A stretch of DNA of 64,000 bases from Sphingobium sp. AS12 (GTDB taxonomy: Bacteria > Pseudomonadota > Alphaproteobacteria > Sphingomonadales > Sphingomonadaceae), in contig NZ_JAHRGM010000024.1 of assembly GCF_019097845.1 (NCBI RefSeq), positions 186,001 to 250,000 on the forward strand, read 5' to 3'. Position numbers and translations under genes: made by a program. Under the pieces are notes generated by a model. That model was not told the origin of the DNA and searched no databases. It worked only from the letters and a program-made list of their open reading frames with translations. Positions 32,516-42,355 of the stretch are shown here, one piece after another (the stretch's first letter is position 1; every line of letters begins with the position of its first letter).

Positions 32516-34931
32516 AGTCGCCATCCGTCTCGGGACGGAGGGCAAGGAAGATGTGAAGCGCGATGCGCGCGAAGTGGGCGAAGCTTGGGAAGCGTCCGCA
32601 AACCGGGCTGTCCGGGCCTATGACAAGGCTGCCACCGACTTTGAATCTGCCGATCGGCGGAGGGCTGCCGCTGCGCAAAAGATAGCCGCGATCATGCCGC
32701 AGACGGCGGTGCAGATGCGGATCAACGATGCGGTCGGGACCGGATCCAGTTTGCAGGAAGGGTCTGCCCGCGCGTCGGCCGCCGCCTTTCGCGAATTGTT
32801 CGCTGAGCAGGAACGGCTGACGGCCGGCGCGGCGGCATTGCGTGCGCAGATCGATCCGACCTGGGTGGCGCAGCAGCGCTTCAACAATGAAATCGCGCAG
32901 GCACGCACGTTGGTGGCGGCGGGCGCCATCACACTCGATGAATATTGTGGTAAGCTGCGTATTGAGCAGGGACTGCTTAACGAGGTCAGCGGGCACCACG
33001 GGCGCGTCATCACCTCAACCGGCGCGATGCGCGCCGGCGCGCAGCAGATGTCCTATCAGCTTAACGATATGGTCACGATGTGGAGTATGCAGGCTCCGGT
33101 CATGCAGATATTCACCAGTCAGGCCGGGCAGGTTATTCAGTCCATTCAGTTGATGGCGGGCGAAAGCAAGGGTTTCATCGGCTGGCTGGGCGGACCATGG
33201 GGCATGGCACTCACAACGGCGGGCATCGTGCTCGCCACGCTGGCTGGGCACTATCTTAGCAATGATGAGGCCGCCAAGAAGGCGGAGTCATCTGCAAAAG
33301 CCTTTGGCGACCGCCAGTCCGACATCGCCAATTTCATCGACACCACCACGGGTGCGCTGAAGGAACAGAACCGGACCCTCGTTCTGAACGCGATCCTGAC
33401 CCGCCAGGCGCAGGTAGCGGCCAATGAAAAGGCGATTACGGAAAGCCGGAACAAGGTCTTTTCTATCGCCGGGAATGCGCGCCGCGATGTCGCCGGCAAC
33501 CCCCAGTCGTGGGACCCGGACGTCGCCAATGTGCAGCGTGTCCTGGACACTGATGTGCAAAGCGCCCTCCGTGCCTCTGGAGGCGATATCGATAAGCTTT
33601 CCACCAGCATTGCTAATCTGGCGCGCACCAGTCGGCCAGACCTGAAGGGTCTGGCGCTGGAGATAACCGGCATTGGCGGACAGGCGGTCGTGGCGGCGCG
33701 TGAAAACAAGGATCTTGCAAAAGAACTACGAGCGCTGAATGGCGATACGGCAGCCTTGCTCAAAACCGACACCAGCATGATCGAAGCCCGCGCAAAACTG
33801 GCTGGCGCGACGTCGGCGGCGGACCGCGCTCAGGCGCAATATACTATCACGGTCCGTGAGATGCGGGCGGCCTATGAGGCTAGCAACAAGGATGCGTCGG
33901 CCCAGAAAGTCCTTCTGGAGGGACTAGCTTCGGCCGAGCGAAGCCTGAATTCCGCCAGGGACAGTGGCAAAGCGAGCCGTGCAGGCGCCGTAGCGGCGCG
34001 AAAAGAAGAGCGCGAAGCTGAGCGGGAGCGTGAAGCGGCTCTCCGCAAAATACTGGCTCTGGAAAAAGAGCGGTTTGGCTGGCTCAACAGTCAGAATGTT
34101 GGCGGCGGCTCACGCGACGCTTTGAACGCTCAGGGCGAAAAACTGGCGGACCGGCAAAAATTCTTCAAGACCGCCAATGACGATATCAGCGCCGGGACCG
34201 TGCTGCTCAATCTTGAATGGGAAATGCGAGGCAAGAGCCGCCGGGAGATCGAGGCGGCCGTGGAAGTGCGGCGCTATCAGCTGGACCTGGAGCGGGAGGG
34301 CCGCGACCTGACCGCTGAACAGGTCGACGTGCTGGTGAAGGCGAAGGCCGCGCAGATCGCCTTCACCAATGCTCTGGATGACAGCAACGGGCGGTTGATG
34401 GCGATGCGGGACATCGGGTCCAATGTCGTCGATACGGTGCTGAATCCCAGCAACTGGAGCAGCTGGAAGAATGTGGCGATGAGCGCCATCAACGATGTGG
34501 TGTCAGCCATGTGGAAACTGGCGGTCATCAACCCGATCCAGAATCAAATCAGCGGCGGCAACCTGCCCACGATCGGCAGCCTGTTCGGGCTGCTTGGTGG
34601 CGGGCGGGCGAAAAATGGCGGATCGGCAATCGGCAACATGTACACCCCTGCCGGGGCCATGCTGGTCGGCGAAAACGGGCCGGAAATCGTGAACATGCCG
34701 CGCGGCGCGCAGGTGATGACGGCCAGCGACACGCGCCGGGCCATGGCCAGCAATGACAACGGCTTGCAGATCCGCGTCATCAAGGGCGACCTGTTCGATG
34801 TCGAGATCAGCCGTATCAGCACCGGCGTCAGCGCTCAGGTTGTCAGCGCGGCTGCCCCCATCATCGCGTCGGGTGCCAGCAACGGCGCGCAACAGGCAGT
34901 GTCCAGGCGCAACAGCCGGAGGCTTGCATGA
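32502..34931 (+). CDS. Tail tape measure protein
   Basis: An 809-aa protein. It is rich in long helices (EREAERE... coiled coil near 500-530) with a hydrophobic segment at about 225-250 (GFIGWLGGPWGMALTTAGIV). The C-terminus carries the usual tape-measure motif MLVGENGPEIVNMPRGAQVM. The length suggests a tail of roughly 120 nm if the lambda ratio holds, which is inference. It starts inside the -1 frame end of the chaperone and overlaps the next gene by ATGA. Confidence 0.9.
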   Translation: MTAPKVAIRLGTEGKEDVKRDAREVGEAWEASANRAVRAYDKAATDFESADRRRAAAAQKIAAIMPQTAVQMRINDAVGTGSSLQEGSARASAAAFRELFAEQERLTAGAAALRAQIDPTWVAQQRFNNEIAQARTLVAAGAITLDEYCGKLRIEQGLLNEVSGHHGRVITSTGAMRAGAQQMSYQLNDMVTMWSMQAPVMQIFTSQAGQVIQSIQLMAGESKGFIGWLGGPWGMALTTAGIVLATLAGHYLSNDEAAKKAESSAKAFGDRQSDIANFIDTTTGALKEQNRTLVLNAILTRQAQVAANEKAITESRNKVFSIAGNARRDVAGNPQSWDPDVANVQRVLDTDVQSALRASGGDIDKLSTSIANLARTSRPDLKGLALEITGIGGQAVVAARENKDLAKELRALNGDTAALLKTDTSMIEARAKLAGATSAADRAQAQYTITVREMRAAYEASNKDASAQKVLLEGLASAERSLNSARDSGKASRAGAVAARKEEREAEREREAALRKILALEKERFGWLNSQNVGGGSRDALNAQGEKLADRQKFFKTANDDISAGTVLLNLEWEMRGKSRREIEAAVEVRRYQLDLEREGRDLTAEQVDVLVKAKAAQIAFTNALDDSNGRLMAMRDIGSNVVDTVLNPSNWSSWKNVAMSAINDVVSAMWKLAVINPIQNQISGGNLPTIGSLFGLLGGGRAKNGGSAIGNMYTPAGAMLVGENGPEIVNMPRGAQVMTASDTRRAMASNDNGLQIRVIKGDLFDVEISRISTGVSAQVVSAAAPIIASGASNGAQQAVSRRNSRRLA

Positions 34932-35524
34932 TCGAACTGTCCGCCAGCGACCTGCCCGCATCGGTCACGCCCGCCTTCGTCGATGTCGGCGGGACGGTGC
35001 GCGGCGCGACGAATGCGGTGGGCGTCCGTATTGACCGACCCGGCGGTCATTATCGCGCCGCGATCAGCATCGGGATAGGGACTGCTGCCCAACGATCCGC
35101 GCTGATTGCCGATCTGGTGCGCGGCAAGCAGGAAGGGCTGCGCACGGCCTACCCTTTGCAGGGCGTCGATCAGAGCGGTTCGGGCACACCCGTGATCGAT
35201 GGTGCGGACCAGGCGGGGCGCGTCCTGTCGCTGCGCGGCCTGACGCCCGGCTATGATCTGGCCAAGGGGTTCTGGATGTCGATCGAGGATTCGACCGGCC
35301 AGCATTATCTGCACAATGTGTTTGTCGGCGGCATCGTGGCGGGCGACGGCAAGGTGACGATCACTTTGGGCGAACATCTGCGCATCCCGTTCGCCGATGG
35401 CGCGGCGGTGCATCTGGACCAGCCCATGATCGAGGGCGACATCGCGGGCAATGAGCAGAGCTGGCAGCTGTCACGCGGCAACCGGGTGACCGGCATACAG
35501 TTCACGATCGAGGAAATGGCCTGA
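34928..35524 (+). CDS. Distal tail protein, unassigned
   Basis: A 198-aa beta-rich protein starting MIELSASDLPASVTPAFVDV. It includes TPGYDLAKGFWMSIEDSTGQ and a closing VTGIQFTIEEMA. By order (after tape measure, before the tip proteins) it should be a baseplate or distal tail component. No family recognised. It overlaps both neighbours. Confidence 0.65.
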   Translation: MIELSASDLPASVTPAFVDVGGTVRGATNAVGVRIDRPGGHYRAAISIGIGTAAQRSALIADLVRGKQEGLRTAYPLQGVDQSGSGTPVIDGADQAGRVLSLRGLTPGYDLAKGFWMSIEDSTGQHYLHNVFVGGIVAGDGKVTITLGEHLRIPFADGAAVHLDQPMIEGDIAGNEQSWQLSRGNRVTGIQFTIEEMA

Positions 35525-35997
35525 TGGAAAAGCCGGATAGAATGCACATTGAGCGAGAATTCGCATCCCAGAACGCGGAGGCGACGGCGCGGCTGAGCTA
35601 TTCGATCGGCTTCGCGCAAAGCGGTTTACAGGCGCTCACCCTGATCAACGGGGGCGCGCTAGTGGCCTTGTTCAGCTTCGTGGCTTCGTCCAGTGCCGTG
35701 ACGTTCGATCTTGCGACACTCTGGTGGGCCTTTGGCTTCTTCGCTGCAGGTCTGGTCTTTAATATTTGCGCCTATCTCGGCGCGCACCTCTCTCAGGACC
35801 GCTTTTATATAATGGCGCAGTATCTCGCCTGGAACGCCCAGGATGAGATGGCCGATAAGGCCGCAAGCCATGACCCCATCCCTTCGTACAAATCAGGGTC
35901 CATCGCGCAAATAGCGGCGATCCTGTGCGCCATATTGGCATTGGCAGCGTTCATCGCGGGCTGCGGCTTCGCCCTGAGCGGCGTGGCACCGAAGTAG
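35524..35997 (+). CDS. Membrane protein inserted in the tail block
   Basis: A 157-aa protein with three predicted transmembrane segments (LQALTLINGGALVALFSFV; LWWAFGFFAAGLVFNICAYL; IAQIAAILCAILALAAFIAG). Soluble parts include MEKPDRMHIEREFASQNAEA at the start. A virion tail part would not normally look like this. Its ATG overlaps the preceding stop. Superinfection exclusion, or another lysogenic-conversion role, is possible. Confidence 0.7.
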   Translation: MEKPDRMHIEREFASQNAEATARLSYSIGFAQSGLQALTLINGGALVALFSFVASSSAVTFDLATLWWAFGFFAAGLVFNICAYLGAHLSQDRFYIMAQYLAWNAQDEMADKAASHDPIPSYKSGSIAQIAAILCAILALAAFIAGCGFALSGVAPK

Positions 35998-36007
35998 GCG
36001 CCCATCC

Positions 36008-36631
36008 ATGCGGCATGTGCGGCTGAGCGGCCTCCTGAAGCTGGAACTGCGGGACGGGCGGACGATCCGCCTATGCGATGGCGGCTGGGTGCCATGGGCG
36101 TCGGAAAAGTTCATCGCGCGCGATCCGACCTTTGGCATCATCGGGTCGATGGAGGCATTTGAAGAAGGGGTCGGCGACGAAGTCCCGGCTTTTTCCCTGA
36201 CCTTCCTGCCCGCCAGCACCGCCGCCGCCGTCGATCTGGCCGCGCCGGGGATGCAGGGGTCGCGGCTGCGGCTGTGGATCGCGGAGCTGGACGATTTGAC
36301 CGGCCAGATCATCGGCACGCCCGACCAGCAGTTTGATGGCCAGATGGATCAGGTCAGACTGGTTACTGGTCTGCGCAAGCGCGAACTGCCGATGACTTTC
36401 GTTCCGCGCGGTGAGCGCTTCTTTAATTCGAACGACGGCAACAGCCTGTCGTCGGCCTTCCACAAGTCCGTCTTTCCCGGCGAGCTGGGCGAGGACAATG
36501 CGACCGGGCTGACGTCCGCCGTCGCGTGGGGCACCGAGGCCCAGCCCGGCTCCAATGGCGCGGCATCGGTTGTCTATCCCAGCGCTGGCTGGTCCAACTA
36601 CGCTAACATGGTGAGGACGCAACTTGCCTGA
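36008..36631 (+). CDS. Distal tail protein, unassigned
   Basis: A 207-aa protein starting MRHVRLSGLLKLELRDGRTI. It has a beta-rich pattern (DPTFGIIGSMEAFEEGVGDE, VPAFSLTFLP, RLRLWIAELDD). It lies in the place of lambda minor tail genes M/L. The C-terminus GWSNYANMVRTQLA is helical. The family cannot be named with confidence. Confidence 0.65.
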   Translation: MRHVRLSGLLKLELRDGRTIRLCDGGWVPWASEKFIARDPTFGIIGSMEAFEEGVGDEVPAFSLTFLPASTAAAVDLAAPGMQGSRLRLWIAELDDLTGQIIGTPDQQFDGQMDQVRLVTGLRKRELPMTFVPRGERFFNSNDGNSLSSAFHKSVFPGELGEDNATGLTSAVAWGTEAQPGSNGAASVVYPSAGWSNYANMVRTQLA

Positions 36632-36632
36632 A

Positions 36633-37043
36633 ATGACACGCCGCGTAGAGGCGACCCGCAAAACGCTGAGCAAATATGCGCGCCCCTTCAGCTGGCGCGG
36701 GCGCGCGACCTGCATCCATATGGCACGGACGCAGATGCGCAACATGGGTCATCGTCCTCCATCGATCCCTGATTTCCGTTCGGCGCTTGGCGCGCGCACG
36801 GCGCTGTCGAAGGCCGGGTTTGTCGACATCGCCGCGCTGTTCGACAGTCTGTTGCCGCGCATCAGCCCCGCCCAGATGTGGGTCGGCGACCTGGCGCTGT
36901 TGCCCGGCGACGACCTGTTCGATTCGATCTGCATCAGCGACACGGTCGGCAAGCTGGTAGGTTGGCATCAGGATGATCCAAGCGGGGTCAAACCGCAGCT
37001 TGTCCTGTCCCTCGATCATGTGATCGGAGCGTGGCGTGTCTAA
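36633..37043 (+). CDS. DUF6950-like tail protein
   Basis: A 136-aa protein from ATG 36633 (a TTG at 36624 is the open-frame limit). Features: ATRKTLSKYARPFSWRGRATC, GHRPPSIPDFRSALGARTAL, ALFDSLLPRIS and GDLALLPGDDLF, ending AWRV, matching the DUF6950 pattern of phages. It occupies the place of the NlpC/P60-like gpK. A Cys at RATC could be catalytic if it is a degenerate peptidase; this is inference. Confidence 0.72.
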   Translation: MTRRVEATRKTLSKYARPFSWRGRATCIHMARTQMRNMGHRPPSIPDFRSALGARTALSKAGFVDIAALFDSLLPRISPAQMWVGDLALLPGDDLFDSICISDTVGKLVGWHQDDPSGVKPQLVLSLDHVIGAWRV

Positions 37044-39387
37044 GACCCTTCGCACTGTCGCGGTCATAGCGGGCGCTGTAGCGCTGGTCGCGGCAACCGG
37101 CGGTGCCGCACTAGCGGCACTCGCGCCTGCTGGCATGGCAGGGACGGCCACTCTGGCGGGCATCTCTGCTGCGACACTCGCCACGGTCGCGACTGTCGCA
37201 TCGGTGGCGTCAACCCTCGCCTCGATCGGCGCGCAACTGACGGCCAAGAAGCCGCCGGCGCGCGGGACCATCAACCAGGTCATCATCGCAGCGGAGCCGG
37301 TGTCGCCCTGTATCATTGGGCGAACCTATAGCGGCGGGGTTTTGCGGCACGATGTCGGCTATGGCCCGACACTCAAGAAGGTGAAGAACCCCTATCGGGG
37401 CATGGTGCTGGTCTATTCGGTCGCCGGTCCCATCGAAGAATTTGAAGGGCTGTATCTCGATTTTCAGCCGGTCAGTTTCAGCGGAACGGCGGCGACCGGC
37501 TATTATGCCAGCTACCTTTATCGCGATTTTCGGCTGGGTCTGGCCAGCGAAACTGCGCTGACCCCGTTCTGGGCCGGGATGCCCAACTGGACCAGCGCGC
37601 ATAAGCTGTCAGGCAAGGCGGCGGTGCTCTGGAACCTGAAATTCGACAAGGATGCCAAGCGATATGCCAGCGGTGTGCCGATCCAGGGCGCTGTGTGCAG
37701 GGGCGTCAAATGCTATGATCCGCGCAAAGATGACACCTATCCGGGTGGGGTAGGATCGCACCACTGGGCCGATCCGGGTGATACGGCGGCGTTCGATGCA
37801 GCTAAACTGACATGGGAGTGGTCTGAATGCCCTGGCTTGCAAAGCCTCAAATATGCGCTGGGTTCATGGGCAAGAGATGAGGATGATCCGGATGCCAAAT
37901 ATGAGAAGGTTTTCGGCGTCGGGCTTCCGCCCGACGGCATCATCGTACAGGATTTCGTTACCCTGTCGAACATCTGCGACGCGAACGGGTGGAAGGTCGG
38001 CGGCGTCGTCTATGAACCGGGCGATCGATGGGCCAATCTGAAGCGCATCCTGGAGGCGGGCGCGGCGGAGCCGATGTGGCGCGGCGGCAAGTTGGGGCTG
38101 CGCTTCAATGCGCCCCGCCTCTCCCTCCATACGTTAACTGCCGACGATCTGGCCGATGAGGATGTCGACGCCACCGCACAGCAGACATGGGCTGCCCGCT
38201 TGAACGGCATTCGCCCGAAATATCGGTCGGAGGCGAACAAGTGGGAATATGTTCAATCGGACCTTGTCAGCATTGCCAGCTATCTGACCGAAGATGGCGA
38301 GGAAAAGATCGAAGAGCAGCAATATGACCTGATCCAGCAGAAGAACCAGGCGGCGCAGATCGCTGCGTATAAATTGCTGAACGGCCGCGAGCTTGCGCCG
38401 ATCGTCGTCCCCTGCAAACCCCACATGCGCCATTTCGGGCCGGGTGACATGCTGACACTGGATCTGCCGGACCATGGACTGGGCGGCATCGACGCCATCA
38501 TCCTGAAGCGGCAGATCGATCCGGCGCGAATGGTCGTCACCTTCACCTTCATGTCGGAAAGCGAAGGCAAGCATGATTTCGCGCTGGGTCGCACCGGCAC
38601 CGCGCCACCGACCCCGGCGCTGACCACGGGCGAGGATCGCGACGATATCGCGACGGAGATCGTCCGCGGCGCAGACGGTTTTTCGGTTGCGCCGTCCAGC
38701 TGGGTGCGGGCGATCAGTTGCACCTATGCCGGCACACCCAAGACGGGGCAGTTCCCGCTCAGTGCGGCCTATTATGTGTATCAGGGGTCCGAAGATATCA
38801 GCGAGGATGCGCTGACGACCTTCAGCCTGACGACGACGAACTGCGTGGCGGCGCTGGGCGGCGCCAATGACCGGGTGCTGACGATCGACGCCATGTCGGC
38901 CGATCGCGCGTCTGCGCAGGTGACAATCAGCCATGACGGCACGGTGGTGTCCGTTGCGAGCGTCAATCTGACCAAGGTGCGCGATGGCGGTTCGGTCAAC
39001 AGCGCGACCGATTCGACGCTGTCTGTCAACAGCAGCGGTTCCTATGGCGCGGTCAGTGGCGGGCCGCTGACCCTGAATGTCGGGCCGGATGGGACGATCC
39101 AGGTCGATGTGAATCTCAATTATGGGGCAAGCAGCGGCACCGGCGCGCTGGCGGGCAAGATCCAGTATCGCACGACGCCGGGCAGCGGTTCGTGGACCGA
39201 CATGGCGGCCGAGGAAAGCGATCCCTATGGCGCGACGGTCGGCGAGCCTTCCAGCCTCACTTTGTCCGCGTCGATCGCCGGGCCATCGTCGGCTGCGGAC
39301 TGGGAGTTCCAGCTGCTCACCCGGCGGTCATCCGGGACCGGCACGCTGGTGGCGCTGGATGGCGCGATGACGGTCGGGTGGAGTTGA
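37036..39387 (+). CDS. Tail tip / host-specificity protein, J-like
   Basis: A 783-aa protein. GTG start overlaps the previous end by eight bases. An Ala-rich hydrophobic N-terminus (about 1-70) is followed by INQVIIAAEPVSPCIIGRTY, IEEFEGLYLDFQPVSF, GWKVGGVVYEPGDRWANLKR and GPGDMLTLDLPDHGLGG, the pattern of gpJ-type central tail fibres. The C-terminal 200 residues are Ser/Thr/Gly-rich beta modules. It should contact the host receptor or hold the fibre. Confidence 0.83.
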   Translation: MSKTLRTVAVIAGAVALVAATGGAALAALAPAGMAGTATLAGISAATLATVATVASVASTLASIGAQLTAKKPPARGTINQVIIAAEPVSPCIIGRTYSGGVLRHDVGYGPTLKKVKNPYRGMVLVYSVAGPIEEFEGLYLDFQPVSFSGTAATGYYASYLYRDFRLGLASETALTPFWAGMPNWTSAHKLSGKAAVLWNLKFDKDAKRYASGVPIQGAVCRGVKCYDPRKDDTYPGGVGSHHWADPGDTAAFDAAKLTWEWSECPGLQSLKYALGSWARDEDDPDAKYEKVFGVGLPPDGIIVQDFVTLSNICDANGWKVGGVVYEPGDRWANLKRILEAGAAEPMWRGGKLGLRFNAPRLSLHTLTADDLADEDVDATAQQTWAARLNGIRPKYRSEANKWEYVQSDLVSIASYLTEDGEEKIEEQQYDLIQQKNQAAQIAAYKLLNGRELAPIVVPCKPHMRHFGPGDMLTLDLPDHGLGGIDAIILKRQIDPARMVVTFTFMSESEGKHDFALGRTGTAPPTPALTTGEDRDDIATEIVRGADGFSVAPSSWVRAISCTYAGTPKTGQFPLSAAYYVYQGSEDISEDALTTFSLTTTNCVAALGGANDRVLTIDAMSADRASAQVTISHDGTVVSVASVNLTKVRDGGSVNSATDSTLSVNSSGSYGAVSGGPLTLNVGPDGTIQVDVNLNYGASSGTGALAGKIQYRTTPGSGSWTDMAAEESDPYGATVGEPSSLTLSASIAGPSSAADWEFQLLTRRSSGTGTLVALDGAMTVGWS

Positions 39388-39887
39388 TGGGACGCCCGAC
39401 CCACCGCCTGAAGGCGGACGGATCGCTGGTCTTTCCACAAGGCTATGCGCCCGGCGACATCGAAGTTCTGCCGGCAGACTATTACGAGGCAAGCGATCTG
39501 GTTGCGGTGGAGGCCGGGCTTCTGGCCGAGGTCGATCGTAGGCGGGAGGCGTTGCGGTCAGCGGTGATGACGCAGGGCGTGGGCCAGTCCTACGCCTATG
39601 CCCAGAAGGCGTCGGAAGTTTATGACTATCGCAATATCGTCGGCACCCTGCTCACGGCGCTGACGATGCCGCAAAAGACGGCGCGATATCCGTTCGCCAT
39701 GGCCGAAGCGACGGCGACCGGCGACACGCTGGCGGTTGTCATTGCCCGCTTCGAGGCAGGAATGGCGACCTCCCGCATTCGGATCGCCGCGGTTGAAGCG
39801 GTCGCCACAAAGGCCAAGCGGGCGATCCGCGCGGCGGCAACGGTGACGGCAAAGCAGGCCGCCTTTGCGGCGACAGACTGGACCTAG
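39387..39887 (+). CDS. Tail-fibre associated protein, unassigned
   Basis: A 166-aa protein starting MGRPTHRLKADGSLVFPQGY. The ATG overlaps the J-like stop. The second half is a long Ala-rich helix (RIRIAAVEAVATKAKRAIRA). It lies between the tip and the SGNH fibre and could link or chaperone the fibre. No family recognised. Confidence 0.65.
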   Translation: MGRPTHRLKADGSLVFPQGYAPGDIEVLPADYYEASDLVAVEAGLLAEVDRRREALRSAVMTQGVGQSYAYAQKASEVYDYRNIVGTLLTALTMPQKTARYPFAMAEATATGDTLAVVIARFEAGMATSRIRIAAVEAVATKAKRAIRAAATVTAKQAAFAATDWT

Positions 39888-39911
39888 ACTTCTTTCATTG
39901 AGGTGAATCTG

Positions 39912-42344
39912 ATGACCCTGGCGGGCCTTTCCCCCGCCGGTGCGCTGATCGTGCGCGCCGGCGAACCCTTTGCGTTGCAGGTCGGCTATGTCGATGAAGC
40001 GGACGCATTGCAGGACCTGACCGGTCGCCTGTTTGCGCTCGCGATCCGCTATACCGACCAGACAGTGCCATTTCTGACGATCGACGCGGAACTGGACGGG
40101 CTGGCAGTCACTGCGGTGGCGCTGGGGACGGCCGAACAGGCCAGCCTGATCTATGCGGCGGGCCTCACCCGGTCTCTGTCCTATGATTTCATGGAACTGA
40201 CGGGTGGGGCGACGGCAAGCCGGTTGACCGAGCGGGTGGCGGTGCAGCCGGGGTCGGACATCCCTGGCGATGTCGTCCCGCAATATATGGACCTGCCAAT
40301 GTTGAGCGTGACGGTAGCGGCGCAGCGCAAGCTGGTCGTCGAGCGCGGTCGTCCCGGATTCGGCGCGGAACGCCGTCTGTATGACGCGGGCCTGATCGAC
40401 GAGCCAACCACCGAGAAGATGGACGAGCGCTATCTTCAGGCAGGGGCCGAAGGCGCACGGCCGTTCGCCGACGCGGCGGAGGCGGCGCGCAACGTGGCGA
40501 TCGAGAAGAGCGAGAGCGCGCAGCTGAGCGCCGAAAGCGCCAGCGGCGATGCAGACCGTGCAGAGATGGCCGCGCTCCAGGCGGTGATAGCTGGCCCCTA
40601 TGCGACGATCGCCGAAGGTTTGGCCGCCACCGCAGATGGTGAAGCGTTCACGGTTTTCGGTGCCGGCAATGTCTATGCGACGTCCTACGTCAATCAGGCC
40701 GGATCGGCGGTGGAAATCGGCTCCTATCCCAGCAAAGCATCCGTTGATGCGGCGCTGGTGGCCAGTGCGGCATTGCTTCGCACAGACGGCGCGGGCGATC
40801 GTGATTTGCCGATGCATCGCTTCGCCACGGCAGTGGGCGCTGTGTTCGCACTGCTTTATGGCAATGGGCTGTCCCTGCCCGGTGTGGCGCTGAATGCGCC
40901 GCCCCTTGGCAAGATCGTTCACCCCGACGCGCCGGCGCAATCCTCGCTCAGTCCGCTCGGCTGCGTCCGCTTCCTGTTCGATGATCAGGGCGCTTTGATG
41001 CCCGGCGGCGCGCGCTGGCGCGGCTATGGCGACGGTGTCAAGATCCTGAAGCGCGGCGGCGGGGTGGCTTTCAAAGCCAAATCCGGTGAAGGCGCACAGA
41101 TTGCCGACTGGCAGTTTCGCGAGATCACGGACGCAGCATTCCGTGTGATCAACCCGCTTGGCTGCGTCATCTATTCCTCGGCGACAGCGATAGCTGCCCC
41201 GGACGCGCCGGATATCGCGCCCCTCATTGGCGGCGATCTCGCGCTTGTATCCGACCGCAGGCTGGCGCTGCATGTCGGGTCACTGTTCAAGGTCCGCCGC
41301 GATGATGCGCCAGCAATCGTCACGATCGCAAATCTGAGCGGCGCCTATTCTGTCACCGCTTCGGACGGCACGATCCTGCTGGACCCCGCGCGACTGAGCG
41401 GTCAGACGACGCTGGCCATTCGTCGCAAGGACAGCGGCAGCGGTATCTCCCGCATACTGACCGCGCGCGTAAAGTCGGTTCCTGTCGCAGGGTTGCCCGC
41501 CATCAATGGCCTGTTCCTGGGCGACAGCATCACGAATCGGCAGACCGCGCAAAAGTGCAATGCGCTGCTGGCCGGGTGGGGATATGCGCCGAACTGGATT
41601 GGCACGATCAATGGCGCAGGCACGTCTGACAGCAACGATGCCACAGGCCCGCTCGGCGAGGGGCGTGAAGGTTGGGCGCTTTCCGACTTCCTTGGCACCA
41701 AACAGGATGCCGATTGGACCAGCGTTGTCGCGCCGGGTGCGGAGGCGGCATATCTTGCCCTGAGCAAGGCGAACAAGCGCCTCGCCAATCCCTTCCTCAA
41801 CCCTGACACTGGCGCAGGTTCTGCCGCGCCGATCGTCACGGTAGGCGGCACCAATTACCGCTTCGACCTTGGCCATTATTTGTCCCGCTTCAGTCTCGCC
41901 ACGCCTGGCCTGTTCGTCCTCAATCTTGGCATGAACGACATGCTGGAGGAGGATGAAGCAACCGCATTGACGCAGGTTGCCAGCGGCTACGGCTATCTGG
42001 TTGACGAAATCCGCCGTGTCGCGCCGACCGCTAAAATCCTGATCTGGGCAACGACCATGCCGCGTGGCCCCTATGGCGATCTCTACTGGTCGCGCTGGGC
42101 CAATATCCTTGCCGCTGTCGAGCAATTCGTGCGCGCGCGCGTGGCAGGTGGCGACACAAATATCCGGCTCTGCTCGGCGTGGGCGCATCAATCGCAAGAG
42201 GCTGGATGGCTCCAGACCCTTGGCGCGGTCGATGCCGCAACCGGCTTTGCGCCATACGAGCTGACCGAACCGGTCCACCCTCTCAATGGCGGACGTGACC
42301 AACATTCCGAGCCGCTCGCCGCGGCCATCGCCAACTTCTTTTGA
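39912..42344 (+). CDS. Tail fibre / receptor-binding protein with SGNH hydrolase domain
   Basis: An 810-aa protein from ATG 39912 with GAGGTG seven bases before. The N-terminal 250 residues probably attach to the tail and include a coiled-coil-like part (AIEKSESAQLSAESASGDAD). The C-terminal domain (from about 525) is an SGNH/GDSL esterase: GLFLGDSITN (Ser near 537), LNLGMNDM near 671, and EPVHPLNGG near 786 with the His. It may deacetylate or cleave esters on capsule, LPS or sphingoglycolipid-associated sugars during adsorption; substrate is inferred. Confidence 0.85.
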   Translation: MTLAGLSPAGALIVRAGEPFALQVGYVDEADALQDLTGRLFALAIRYTDQTVPFLTIDAELDGLAVTAVALGTAEQASLIYAAGLTRSLSYDFMELTGGATASRLTERVAVQPGSDIPGDVVPQYMDLPMLSVTVAAQRKLVVERGRPGFGAERRLYDAGLIDEPTTEKMDERYLQAGAEGARPFADAAEAARNVAIEKSESAQLSAESASGDADRAEMAALQAVIAGPYATIAEGLAATADGEAFTVFGAGNVYATSYVNQAGSAVEIGSYPSKASVDAALVASAALLRTDGAGDRDLPMHRFATAVGAVFALLYGNGLSLPGVALNAPPLGKIVHPDAPAQSSLSPLGCVRFLFDDQGALMPGGARWRGYGDGVKILKRGGGVAFKAKSGEGAQIADWQFREITDAAFRVINPLGCVIYSSATAIAAPDAPDIAPLIGGDLALVSDRRLALHVGSLFKVRRDDAPAIVTIANLSGAYSVTASDGTILLDPARLSGQTTLAIRRKDSGSGISRILTARVKSVPVAGLPAINGLFLGDSITNRQTAQKCNALLAGWGYAPNWIGTINGAGTSDSNDATGPLGEGREGWALSDFLGTKQDADWTSVVAPGAEAAYLALSKANKRLANPFLNPDTGAGSAAPIVTVGGTNYRFDLGHYLSRFSLATPGLFVLNLGMNDMLEEDEATALTQVASGYGYLVDEIRRVAPTAKILIWATTMPRGPYGDLYWSRWANILAAVEQFVRARVAGGDTNIRLCSAWAHQSQEAGWLQTLGAVDAATGFAPYELTEPVHPLNGGRDQHSEPLAAAIANFF

Positions 42345-42355
42345 AAGGATAGACC

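Noticed and set aside
39558..41273. 571-aa minus-strand frame opposite the tail fibre gene
   Set aside because: Antisense shadow; the plus-strand gene has clear domains and ribosome site.
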